Positions 22,083 to 30,014 of a stretch of 40,321 nucleotides of DNA are shown piece by piece; the first letter of the stretch is position 1, and every line of letters starts with the position of its first letter. The notes beneath the pieces are model-generated. The model did not search any database and was not told where the DNA came from. It worked only from the letters and a program-made list of their open reading frames with translations. The stretch is from NCBI RefSeq assembly GCF_004348685.1, contig NZ_SMKO01000080.1, positions 1-40,321 of the forward strand, given 5' to 3'. The DNA is from Nonomuraea deserti (lineage in GTDB: Bacteria > Actinomycetota > Actinomycetes > Streptosporangiales > Streptosporangiaceae). The position numbers were made by a program, and so were the translations under genes.

Positions 22083-23240
22083 ATGACTGACATCAAGGCC
22101 GTGCTGCGGGCGCAGCACATCGAGACACCCTCCTGGGCGTACGGCAACAGCGGCACCCGGTTCAAGGTGTTCGCCCAGAAGGGGGTGCCGCGCGACCCGT
22201 ACGAGAAGCTCGCCGACGCCGCCCAGGTGCACGCGCACACCGGCATCGCCCCCACGGTCGCGCTGCACATCCCGTGGGACAAGGTGGACGACTACGCCGA
22301 TCTGGCCCGGCACGCCCAAGAGGCGGGCGTCGGCATCGGAGCGATCAACTCCAACGTCTTCCAGGACGACGACTACATGCTCGGCAGCGTCACCCACCCC
22401 TCCGCCCGGGTGCGCCGCAAGGCGACCGACCACCTGCTCGAGTGCGTCGACATCATGGACGCCACCGGCTCCGACACCCTCAAGCTGTGGTTCTCCGACG
22501 GCATCAACTACCCGGGCCAGGACGACATCAGGGCCCGCCAGGACCGCCTGGCCGAGGCGCTGGCCGAGGTCTACGAGCGGCTCGGCGACGGCCAGCGTTT
22601 CCTGCTGGAGTACAAACTGTTCGAGCCCGCCTTCTACGCCACCGACGTGCCCGACTGGGGCACCGCGTACGCGCACTGCGCCAAGCTCGGCCCCAAGGCG
22701 CAGGTGGTCGTCGACACCGGGCACCACGCGCCGGGCACCAACATCGAGTTCATCGTGGCGTTTCTGCTGCGCGAGGGGAAGCTCGGCGGCTTCGACTTCA
22801 ACTCCCGCTTCTACGCCGACGACGACCTCATGGTGGGCGCGGCGGACCCGTTCCAGCTCTTCCGCATCATGTACGAGGTCGTGCGCGGCGGCGGGCTCGA
22901 CCCCGAAGCGGGCGTGGCGTTCATGCTCGACCAGTGCCACAACATCGAGCCCAAGATCCCGGGCCAGATCCGCTCGGTCATGAACGTCCAGGAGGCCACC
23001 GCCAAGGCGCTGCTGGTCGACCGCGACGCGCTGTCGGCCGCCCAGGCCGAGGGCGACGTGCTGGGCGCCAACGCCGTCTTCATGGACGCCTACAACACCG
23101 ACGTGCGCCCGCTGCTGGCCGAGCTGCGCGAGGAGATGGGCCTCGCGCCCGACCCGATGAGCGCGTACGCCAAGTCCGGACACTTCGAGAAGATCGCCGC
23201 CGAGCGCGTCGGCGGTCAGCAGGCCGGCTGGGGGGCCTGA
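22083..23240 (+). CDS. rhaI: L-rhamnose isomerase (RhaI type)
   Basis: 385 residues with a GGGGAG ribosome site. It is of the RhaI (Pseudomonas stutzeri-like) xylose-isomerase-fold class rather than the longer E. coli RhaA class: GNSGTRFKVF at the N-terminus, TVALHIPWDKVDDY, LKLWFSDGINYPGQDD, the metal-binding LEYKLFEPAFY and VDTGHHAPGTNIEFI, and the FDFNSRFYADDDL segment. It converts L-rhamnose to L-rhamnulose. Sits between rhaM and rhaEW in a tight operon. Confidence 0.96.
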   Translation: MTDIKAVLRAQHIETPSWAYGNSGTRFKVFAQKGVPRDPYEKLADAAQVHAHTGIAPTVALHIPWDKVDDYADLARHAQEAGVGIGAINSNVFQDDDYMLGSVTHPSARVRRKATDHLLECVDIMDATGSDTLKLWFSDGINYPGQDDIRARQDRLAEALAEVYERLGDGQRFLLEYKLFEPAFYATDVPDWGTAYAHCAKLGPKAQVVVDTGHHAPGTNIEFIVAFLLREGKLGGFDFNSRFYADDDLMVGAADPFQLFRIMYEVVRGGGLDPEAGVAFMLDQCHNIEPKIPGQIRSVMNVQEATAKALLVDRDALSAAQAEGDVLGANAVFMDAYNTDVRPLLAELREEMGLAPDPMSAYAKSGHFEKIAAERVGGQQAGWGA

Positions 23241-23246
23241 ACCACC

Positions 23247-25286
23247 ATGGACGTCGTGAACGAACTGCTCGAACGCTCCCACCGCCTGGGCGCCGACCCG
23301 CGCAACACCAACTTCGCGGGCGGCAACACCTCGGCCAAGGGCGCCGCGCCCGACCCGGTCACCGGCGAGGACGTCGAGCTGCTCTGGGTCAAGGGCTCCG
23401 GCGGCGACCTGGGCACGCTCAAGGAGCCGGGCCTGGCCGTGCTCCGCCTCGACCGGCTGCGCGCACTCAAGGGCGTCTACCCGGGCGTGGAGCGCGAGGA
23501 CGAGATGGTGGCGGCGTTCGGCTACTGCCTGCATGGCAAGGGCGGGGCCGCGCCGTCGATCGACACCGCCATGCACGGTCTCGTGGAGGCCGCGCACGTC
23601 GACCACCTCCACCCCGACGCGGGCATCGCGCTGGCCACCGCCGCCGACGGCGAGGAGCTGACCGGGCGCGTGTTCGGCGACCGGGTCGTGTGGGTGCCGT
23701 GGCGGCGGCCGGGCTTCCAGCTGGGCCTCGACATCGCCGCGATCAAGGAGGCGAACCCGCGGGCCATCGGGTGCGTCCTCGGCGGCCACGGCATCACCGC
23801 GTGGGGCTCGACGTCCGAGGAGTGCGAGGCCCGCTCGCTGGAGATCATCAGGACCGCCGAGGCGTACCTGTCCGAGCACGGCCGCGAGGACCCGTTCGGC
23901 CCGGTGATCCACCGGACGCTGCAGGAGGAGGAGCGGCACGCCCGCGCCGCCGCGCTGTTCCCGGTGATCCGCGGCCTGGCCGCCACCGACATGCGCGTCG
24001 TCGGCCACTACACCGACACGCCCGAGGTGCTCGACTTCGTCTCCCGGGCCGAGCATCCGAGGCTGGCGGCGCTGGGCACGTCCTGCCCCGACCATTTCCT
24101 GCGCACCAAGGTCGCGCCGCTCGTGCTCGACCTGCCCCCGGACGCGCCGCTGGAGCGGGCGGCCGAGCGGCTGCGCGAGCTGCACGCCGCCTACCGCGCG
24201 GACTACACCGCCTACTACGAGCGGCACGCCATCCCCGCCTCGCCCCCCATGCGCGGCGCCGACCCGGCGATCGTGCTCGTGCCGGGCGTCGGCATGTTCT
24301 CGTTCGGCAAGGACAAGCAGACCGCCCGCGTGGCCGGGGAGTTCTACGTCAACGCCATCAACGTCATGCGCGGCGCGGAGTCCGTGTCCACGTACGCCCC
24401 CATCCCCGAGTCGGAGAAGTTCCGCATCGAGTACTGGGAGCTGGAGGAGGCCAAGCTCCGCCGCATGCCCAGGCCCAAGCCGCTGGCCACGCGCGTCGCG
24501 CTGGTCACCGGCGGCGGCTCCGGCATCGGCGCGGCCACCGCGCGCAGGCTCGCCGCCGAGGGCGCGTGCGTGATCGTCGCCGACCGCGACGTGGCCGCCG
24601 CCGAGAAGGTGGCCGCCGAGCTGGGCGCGGGTGCGTACCGAGAGTCGGACGTGGCCGTGGCGGTCGCGGTCGACGTCACGTCGGAGGAGCAGGTCGTCGC
24701 GGCCGTCCGCGCGGGCGTGCTCGCCTTCGGCGGCGTGGACCTGGTGGTCAACAACGCCGGCCTGTCGTTGTCGCGCGCGCTGCTGGAGACCACCCTGGCC
24801 GACTGGGACCTGCAGCACGACGTCATGGCGCGCGGCTCGTTCCTGGTCTCCCGCGAGACCGCCAAGGTCATGATCGACCAGGCCATGGGCGGCGACATCG
24901 TCTACATCTCCTCCAAGAACGCCGTCTTCGCCGGCCCGAACAACGTCGCCTACGGCGCCGCCAAGGCCGACCAGGCGCACCAGGTGCGGCTGTTGGCCGC
25001 CGAGCTGGGCGGGCACGGCATCCGCGTCAACGGCGTCAACCCCGACGGCGTGGTGCGCGGCTCCGGCATCTTCGCCTCCGGCTGGGGCGCCAACCGCGCG
25101 GCCGTCTACGGGGTGGAGGAGGAGAAGCTGGGCGAGTTCTACGCCCAGCGCACCCTGCTCAAGCGGGAGGTCCTTCCCGAGCACGTGGCCGCCGCGGTCT
25201 TCGCGCTCACCGGCGGCGACCTGACCCACACCACGGGGCTGCACGTCCCGGTGGACGCGGGCGTGGCCGCCGCCTTCCTCCGCTGA
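23247..25286 (+). CDS. rhaEW: Bifunctional rhamnulose-1-phosphate aldolase / lactaldehyde dehydrogenase (fusion)
   Basis: 679 residues in two parts. Residues 1 to about 400 are a class II aldolase; HVDHLHPDA puts His120 and His122 at the metal site, and a further conserved segment is VLGGHGITAWG. Residues about 413-679 are a short-chain dehydrogenase with TGGGSGIG (421-428), NNAG and the YGAAK active-site motif. The fusion cleaves L-rhamnulose-1-phosphate to dihydroxyacetone phosphate and L-lactaldehyde, and oxidises the aldehyde to lactate with NAD. This bifunctional enzyme replaces the separate RhaD and AldA of enterobacteria. It starts 6 bp after rhaI. Confidence 0.94.
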   Translation: MDVVNELLERSHRLGADPRNTNFAGGNTSAKGAAPDPVTGEDVELLWVKGSGGDLGTLKEPGLAVLRLDRLRALKGVYPGVEREDEMVAAFGYCLHGKGGAAPSIDTAMHGLVEAAHVDHLHPDAGIALATAADGEELTGRVFGDRVVWVPWRRPGFQLGLDIAAIKEANPRAIGCVLGGHGITAWGSTSEECEARSLEIIRTAEAYLSEHGREDPFGPVIHRTLQEEERHARAAALFPVIRGLAATDMRVVGHYTDTPEVLDFVSRAEHPRLAALGTSCPDHFLRTKVAPLVLDLPPDAPLERAAERLRELHAAYRADYTAYYERHAIPASPPMRGADPAIVLVPGVGMFSFGKDKQTARVAGEFYVNAINVMRGAESVSTYAPIPESEKFRIEYWELEEAKLRRMPRPKPLATRVALVTGGGSGIGAATARRLAAEGACVIVADRDVAAAEKVAAELGAGAYRESDVAVAVAVDVTSEEQVVAAVRAGVLAFGGVDLVVNNAGLSLSRALLETTLADWDLQHDVMARGSFLVSRETAKVMIDQAMGGDIVYISSKNAVFAGPNNVAYGAAKADQAHQVRLLAAELGGHGIRVNGVNPDGVVRGSGIFASGWGANRAAVYGVEEEKLGEFYAQRTLLKREVLPEHVAAAVFALTGGDLTHTTGLHVPVDAGVAAAFLR

Positions 25287-25292
25287 CACGGG

Positions 25293-25325
25293 ACCGGGGC
25301 GGGCCTGGGAACGGGCCCGCCCGGT
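25293..25325 (+). terminator. Terminator hairpin after the rhamnose operon
   Basis: ACCGGGGCGGGCC pairs with GGGCCCGCCCGGT (one-base offset) around a 7-base loop, directly after the rhaEW stop. There is no T-run, as is usual for GC-rich terminators here. Confidence 0.6.
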
Positions 25326-25640
25326 ACGTCCCCTCCTGAGAATCTGCGACACCCAGGATTAACATCGCGGTCGCCGGGTCATAGGTGAAGGCATGCAAGG
25401 AGCCGCCCGGCGCCCCTCATGCCGGCAGCCGCGTGCCGGGTCCGTTCTGCCCTGGCCGTCCGATGCCCCCGTCGCCAGGGCCGCCCCCGGGGAAGCCGGG
25501 CGGCGCGCTCCGGCCCTCTTCGCGGGCGTCCACGCGTCCGCCCAGGTCATGACCCTTATGACCCTTGCGGGGCGGTAGCGCTGGACGCGTCACCAGAGGC
25601 CGCCGGGTCTCACGATGTGGTCGTCTGGGCTCATCTCGGC
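25326..25640. other. Non-coding gap between the rhamnose and arginine operons
   Basis: About 315 bases. Short frames of about 60 codons exist on both strands (25359-25550 minus, 25393-25578 plus), but they overlap each other and have no recognisable product. I see no tRNA, repeat or insertion element. Much of the stretch may be leader or spacer for the arg promoter. Confidence 0.5.
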
Positions 25641-25641
25641 T

Positions 25642-25710
25642 TGCATATTCATCCTCGCCAGTGCATCATTTTCACCAGCAAGGTCATGAGCTATGATGCA
25701 TGAATATGCA
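25642..25710 (+). promoter_or_regulatory. arg operon promoter with three ARG boxes
   Basis: Three TGCAT-based boxes precede argC: TGCATATTCAT at 25642, TGCATCATTTTCA at 25662, and the perfect 14-bp palindrome TGCATGAATATGCA at 25697-25710. The first two are about 21 bp apart centre to centre, the spacing typical of paired ArgR sites. TATGAT (25692-25697) is a good -10 element lying between box 2 and box 3. The third box abuts the argC ribosome site. ArgR encoded downstream is the expected ligand, with arginine as co-repressor. Confidence 0.75.
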
Positions 25711-25722
25711 GGAGGCGGCGGG

Positions 25723-26745
25723 ATGAGGGCGGCGATCGCGGGAGCCAGCGGTTACGCGGGCGGAGAGCTGCTCCGCCTCCTGCTGGGCCATCCGGAGTTC
25801 GAGATCGGGGCGCTCACCGCGGCCTCGAGCGCGGGCAGCCGTCTCGGCGCCCACCAGCCGCACCTGCCGCAACTGGCCGACCGCGTCCTCGACGACACCA
25901 CCTCCGCCACGCTCGCCGGGCACGACGTGGTCTTCCTCGCGCTGCCGCACGGCCACTCGGCCGCCGTCGCCGCCTCCCTCGGCGAAGAGACGCTGGTCGT
26001 CGACTGCGGCGCCGACCACCGGCTCGCCGACCCCGCCGCCTGGCAGGAGTTCTACGGCGGCGAGCACGCCGGCACCTGGCCCTACGGCCTGCCCGAGCTG
26101 CCCGGACAGCGCGAGGTGCTCAGGCGGGCGACCAGGATCGCCGTCCCCGGGTGCTACCCGACCTCCGTCCTGCTCGCCCTGTCGCCCGCGTTCGCCGCCG
26201 GGCTGGCCGGGCACGACGTGGTCGTCGTCGCCGCCTCCGGCACCAGCGGCGCGGGCAGGTCGCTCAAACCCCACCTGCTCGGCAGCGAGGTCATGGGCTC
26301 GGCCGGCGCGTACGCCGTGGGCGGCGCCCACCGGCACACGCCCGAGATGGAGCAGGGGCTGTCGGCGGTCGCCGGCGCTCCCGTGCGCGTCTCGTTCACC
26401 CCGACGCTGGCCCCCATGAGCCGCGGCATCCTCGCCACCTGCTCCGCCCCGGCCGCTCCCGGCGTCACCAAGGAGTCGCTGCGCACGGCGTACGAGGTCG
26501 CGCTCAAGAGCGAGCCGTTCGTCAAGCTGCTGCCGGAGGGCGTCTGGCCGGCCACCGCCATGACCTACGGCGCCAACACCGCAGCCCTGCAGGTGACGCT
26601 CGACGAGCGCGCGGGCCGCGTGGTCGCCGTCATCGCCATCGACAACCTCACCAAGGGCACGGCCGGGGGCGCCGTCCAGAGCGTCAACATCGCCCTCGGC
26701 CTGCCGGAAGAGCTCGGCCTCCCCCTGACAGGAGTTGCACCTTGA
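25723..26745 (+). CDS. argC: N-acetyl-gamma-glutamyl-phosphate reductase
   Basis: 340 residues from the ATG at 25723, which has AGGAGG 7 bases upstream; the in-frame ATGs at 25693 and 25696 lie inside the promoter/ARG-box region. The N-terminus is the NADP-binding loop (AIAGASGYAGGELLRLL), and the active-site Cys144 sits in VPGCYPTSV, with GAHRHTPEMEQ and SFTPTLAPMSRGI further on. It reduces N-acetylglutamyl-5-phosphate to the semialdehyde in arginine biosynthesis. First gene of the argCJBDFR operon. Confidence 0.97.
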   Translation: MRAAIAGASGYAGGELLRLLLGHPEFEIGALTAASSAGSRLGAHQPHLPQLADRVLDDTTSATLAGHDVVFLALPHGHSAAVAASLGEETLVVDCGADHRLADPAAWQEFYGGEHAGTWPYGLPELPGQREVLRRATRIAVPGCYPTSVLLALSPAFAAGLAGHDVVVVAASGTSGAGRSLKPHLLGSEVMGSAGAYAVGGAHRHTPEMEQGLSAVAGAPVRVSFTPTLAPMSRGILATCSAPAAPGVTKESLRTAYEVALKSEPFVKLLPEGVWPATAMTYGANTAALQVTLDERAGRVVAVIAIDNLTKGTAGGAVQSVNIALGLPEELGLPLTGVAP

Positions 26746-26816
26746 GCAAGCGCAGCGCATCAACCGACGAGCACGGGAGCTCATCGCTCCCGTCCCCGCA
26801 GAAGGCGGTGGCATGA
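26742..26816 (+). CDS. Putative 24-codon coupled micro-ORF between argC and argJ
   Basis: The TTG at 26742 overlaps the argC stop (TTGA) and has AGGAG 7 bases upstream; the frame ends with a TGA that overlaps the argJ ATG (ATGA). The product would be a 24-residue Ser-rich peptide starting MSKRSASTDEHG. An internal hairpin (26773-26793) lies inside it. Both junctions are the 4-base overlaps seen between the other arg genes, so ribosome passage is plausible. No homologue is known to me; a relic or a pure coupling device is possible. Confidence 0.4.
   Translation: MSKRSASTDEHGSSSLPSPQKAVA
26773..26793 (+). promoter_or_regulatory. Hairpin between argC and argJ
   Basis: ACGGGAGC-TCATC-GCTCCCGT: a perfect 8-bp stem with a 5-base loop, inside the micro-ORF and 19 bp before the argJ start. 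It may modulate coupling, RNA stability or attenuation between argC and argJ. No T-run follows, so a strong terminator is unlikely. Confidence 0.45.
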
Positions 26817-27979
26817 GCGTCACGGCACCCCTAGGTTTCAGGGCCGCGGGAGTCGCCGCAGGGATCAAGCCCGGCGGCGCCCGCGATCTCGCTCTCGTCG
26901 TCAACGACGGACCCAGCCGCGCCGCCGCGGGCGTCTTCACCGCCAACCGCGTCAAGGCCGCCCCCGTGCTCTGGTCGCAGCAGGTCCTGGCGGGCGGGCG
27001 GGTGCGCGCGGTCGTGCTCAACTCCGGCGGAGCCAACGCCTGCACCGGCCCCGAGGGTTTCCAGGACACGCACGCCACCGCCGAGAAGGTGGCCGGACTC
27101 CTGCAGGACTCCGCGGGCGAGGTCGCGGTCTGCTCGACCGGCCTCATCGGCGAGCGGCTGCCGATGGACGAGTTGCTGGCGGGTGTCGATACGGCCGCCG
27201 CCCAGCTCGCCCGCGACGGCGGCCTGGCCGCGGCCGACGCCATCCGCACCACCGACACCGTCTCCAAGATCTCGTTCAAGCGCGGCGGCGCCGACGAGGA
27301 CGGCGCCTACATGGTCGGCGGGATGGCCAAGGGCGCCGGCATGCTCGCCCCCGCCCTGGCCACCATGCTCTGCGTGATCACCACTGACGCCGACCTGACC
27401 GGCGACGAGCTCGACACCGTGCTGCGCAGGGCCACGGCCGTCACGTTCGACCGGCTCGACACCGACGGCTGCATGTCGACCAACGACACCGTGCTCCTGC
27501 TGTCCAGCGGCGTCTCCGGGGTCAGGCCCGACCTCGACGAGTTCGAGCAGAAGGTCACCGAGGTCTGCGCCGACCTGGCCAGGCAGCTGCTCGTCGACGC
27601 CGAGGGAGCCTCAAAGGCCATCGCCATCGAGGTGGTCGGCGCGGCGGACGAGGACGACGCCGTGCAAGTGGGCCGCGCGGTCGCCCGGTCCAGCCTGCTC
27701 AAGTGCGCCATCCACGGCGAGGACCCCAACTGGGGCCGCGTGCTGGCCGCCGTCGGCACCACCGACGCCGAGTTCGAGCCCGACCGCCTCAACGTCGCCA
27801 TCAACGGCATCTGGATCTGCCGGGGCGGCGCGGTGGGTGACGACCGCGACAAGGTGGACATGAGCGCCAGAGACGTGACGATCACCATCGACCTGTCGGC
27901 CGGCCCGCACACCGCGACCGTCCACACCACCGACCTGACGGCCGCCTACGTCCACGAGAACTCGGCGTACTCCTCATGA
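26813..27979 (+). CDS. argJ: Glutamate N-acetyltransferase / amino-acid acetyltransferase (ArgJ)
   Basis: 388 residues from the ATG at 26813, with GAAGG about 8 bases upstream; the longer frame from 26735 would overlap argC and lacks a spaced ribosome site. The start (MSVTAPLGFRAAGVAAGIK) is the usual actinobacterial ArgJ N-terminus. The self-cleavage site is visible at Ala183-Thr184 in KGAGMLAPALATML, which would yield alpha and beta chains with Thr184 as nucleophile. It transfers acetyl from N-acetylornithine to glutamate, making the pathway cyclic. HGEDPNWGRVLAA and the C-terminal YVHENSAYSS are also conserved. Confidence 0.97.
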   Translation: MSVTAPLGFRAAGVAAGIKPGGARDLALVVNDGPSRAAAGVFTANRVKAAPVLWSQQVLAGGRVRAVVLNSGGANACTGPEGFQDTHATAEKVAGLLQDSAGEVAVCSTGLIGERLPMDELLAGVDTAAAQLARDGGLAAADAIRTTDTVSKISFKRGGADEDGAYMVGGMAKGAGMLAPALATMLCVITTDADLTGDELDTVLRRATAVTFDRLDTDGCMSTNDTVLLLSSGVSGVRPDLDEFEQKVTEVCADLARQLLVDAEGASKAIAIEVVGAADEDDAVQVGRAVARSSLLKCAIHGEDPNWGRVLAAVGTTDAEFEPDRLNVAINGIWICRGGAVGDDRDKVDMSARDVTITIDLSAGPHTATVHTTDLTAAYVHENSAYSS

Positions 27980-28848
27980 GGCTGACCACCGCGCACACCA
28001 AGGCAGAGGCGCTGATCGAAGCCCTGCCGTGGCTGACCCGCTTCCACGGCGCGACCGTCGTCATCAAGTACGGCGGCAACGCGATGACCGACGAGGCGCT
28101 CAAGTCCGGCTTCGCCGAGGACGTCGTCTTCCTGCGCCACGCCGGCCTGCGCCCGGTCGTCGTGCACGGCGGCGGCCCGCAGATCAGCAGCGCGCTCGAC
28201 CGGCTGGGCATCGAGTCCACGTTCACCGCCGGGCTGCGGGTCACCACGCCCGAGGCCATGCAGGTCGTCAGGATGGTGCTGGTCGGCCAGGTCAACCGCG
28301 ACATCGTGGGCCTGGTCAACCGGCACGGCCCGTTCGCCGTCGGCATGTCCGGCGAGGACGCCCACCTGTTCACCGCGGTGCGCAAACACGCGATCGTCGA
28401 CGGCGAGCCGGTCGACATCGGCCAGGTCGGCGAGATCATCAAGGTCGAGCCCGGGGCGGTCGGCGCCCTGCTCGACGACGGCCGCATCCCGATCGTCTCC
28501 AGCGTGGCGCGGGGAGACGACGGCGAGATCTACAACGTGAACGCCGACACCGCGGCCGCCGCGCTCGCCGTGGCCCTGCAGGCCCGCAAACTGATCGTGC
28601 TCACCGACGTGGAGGGCCTGTACGCCAACTGGCCCGACGACACCGACGTGATCGACGAGCTGAGCGCCGACGAGCTCGCGACCATGATGCCCACCCTGTC
28701 CAGCGGCATGGTGCCCAAGATGGAGGCCTGCCTGACGGCCGTGCAAGGGGGCGTGCCCCGGGCCCATGTGCTCGACGGCCGCGTGCCCCACTCGATGCTG
28801 CTGGAGATCTTCACCAACGAAGGGATCGGAACGATGGTGATGCCCTGA
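27976..28848 (+). CDS. argB: N-acetylglutamate kinase
   Basis: 290 residues, ATGA overlap with argJ. The amino-acid-kinase fold signatures are present: VVIKYGGNAM for ATP binding, VVVHGGGPQIS for N-acetylglutamate, and FTAGLRVTTPEAM, NVNADTAAAALA and LTDVEGLY further on. It phosphorylates N-acetylglutamate. An N-terminal helix before the kinase core (TKAEALIEALPWLTRFHG) is of the kind that in arginine-inhibited hexameric enzymes forms the allosteric site, so feedback inhibition by arginine is likely. Confidence 0.97.
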   Translation: MRLTTAHTKAEALIEALPWLTRFHGATVVIKYGGNAMTDEALKSGFAEDVVFLRHAGLRPVVVHGGGPQISSALDRLGIESTFTAGLRVTTPEAMQVVRMVLVGQVNRDIVGLVNRHGPFAVGMSGEDAHLFTAVRKHAIVDGEPVDIGQVGEIIKVEPGAVGALLDDGRIPIVSSVARGDDGEIYNVNADTAAAALAVALQARKLIVLTDVEGLYANWPDDTDVIDELSADELATMMPTLSSGMVPKMEACLTAVQGGVPRAHVLDGRVPHSMLLEIFTNEGIGTMVMP

Positions 28849-30014
28849 TGGACCTGTTCCAACGGTTCGAAGAAGCCTTCATGGGCAACTACGGGGTCCC
28901 CCCTGTGGCGCTGGCCCGAGGCGAGGGCACCCGCGTATGGGACGTCGACGGCAGGGAATATCTCGACTTCATCGGCGGCATCGCGGTCAGCTCGCTCGGC
29001 CACGCCCACCCCGCCCTGGTCGAGGCCGTCTCCCGGCAGGTCGCCACGCTCGCCCACACCAGCAACCTGTTCCTGCACGAGCCCGAGGTCCTGCTCGCCG
29101 AGAGGCTCCTCGGCATGCTCGACGCCCCGGCCAGGGTCTTCTTCGCCAACTCCGGCACCGAGGCGAACGAGGCCGCCTACAAGCTCGCGCTCAAACACGG
29201 CAGGCGCGAGGGCCGCTCCTACTTCGTCGCCGCCGAGAACGGCTTCCACGGCCGCACGATCGGCGCGCTCTCCCTGACCGGCAAGAAGGCGATCCGCGAC
29301 CAGTTCGGCCCGTTCCCGGTGGAGGTGCGTTTCGTCCCGTACGGCGACGCCGACGCGCTCAAGGAGACCGTGACCGGCGACTGCATCGCGCTCTTCCTGG
29401 AGCCCACCCAGGGCGAGGCAGGCGTGGTGCCGCCGCCCGACGGCTACCTCGAGGCGGCCCGCGAGATCTGCGACTCGACCGGCGCGCTGCTGGTCGCCGA
29501 CGAGATCCAGTCCGCCATCGGCCGCACCGGCCACTGGTTCGCCCACCAGGCCGACGGCATCACCCCCGACATCCTGACCCTGGCCAAGGGCCTGGGCGGC
29601 GGCCTGCCGATCGGCGCCTGCGTGGGCTTCGGCGACGTGGGCAGGTTGTTCGAGAAGGGCGACCACGGCTCGACGTTCGGCGGCAACCCGGTCTCCTGCG
29701 CCGCGGCGCTGGCCGTCCTCGACAACCTCGACCTCGGCCACGTCAGGTCGGTGGCCGCACGGCTGCGCGAAGGGCTGGAGGCCGTCGACCACCCGCTGCT
29801 CGAGGGCGTGCGCGGTCGTGGCCTGTGGCTGGCCACGGTGCTGCGCGAGCCGCGCGCGGCCCAGGTGCAGGAGGCCGCCGCGGCGGCCGGCTTCCTGGTC
29901 AACGCGCTCCAGCCGGACGCGGTGCGCCTGGCGCCGCCGCTCGTCGTGACGGCCGACGAGGTGGACGCCCTGGTGGCGTCCTTCCCGCGGATCCTTACGG
30001 AGGCGGCCGCATGA
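28848..30014 (+). CDS. argD: Acetylornithine aminotransferase
   Basis: 388 residues; the start is the ATG overlapping the argB stop by one base (TGATG). Class III PLP aminotransferase: NSGTEANEAAYKLA (101-114) binds the cofactor phosphate, FHGRT follows, VADEIQ (217-222) holds the Asp contacting the pyridine nitrogen, and Lys247 in LTLAKGLGGGLP is the Schiff-base lysine. It makes N-acetylornithine from the semialdehyde, using glutamate as donor. The argF start overlaps its end. Confidence 0.96.
   Translation: MDLFQRFEEAFMGNYGVPPVALARGEGTRVWDVDGREYLDFIGGIAVSSLGHAHPALVEAVSRQVATLAHTSNLFLHEPEVLLAERLLGMLDAPARVFFANSGTEANEAAYKLALKHGRREGRSYFVAAENGFHGRTIGALSLTGKKAIRDQFGPFPVEVRFVPYGDADALKETVTGDCIALFLEPTQGEAGVVPPPDGYLEAAREICDSTGALLVADEIQSAIGRTGHWFAHQADGITPDILTLAKGLGGGLPIGACVGFGDVGRLFEKGDHGSTFGGNPVSCAAALAVLDNLDLGHVRSVAARLREGLEAVDHPLLEGVRGRGLWLATVLREPRAAQVQEAAAAAGFLVNALQPDAVRLAPPLVVTADEVDALVASFPRILTEAAA

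Noticed and set aside
21969..25352. A 1127-codon open frame on the minus strand
   Set aside because: It is antisense to rhaI and rhaEW, both recognisable enzymes; its translated sequence is low-complexity and without domains.
25359..25578. Two overlapping frames of about 60 codons upstream of argC
   Set aside because: They lie on opposite strands over each other, lack ribosome sites and resemble no known protein.
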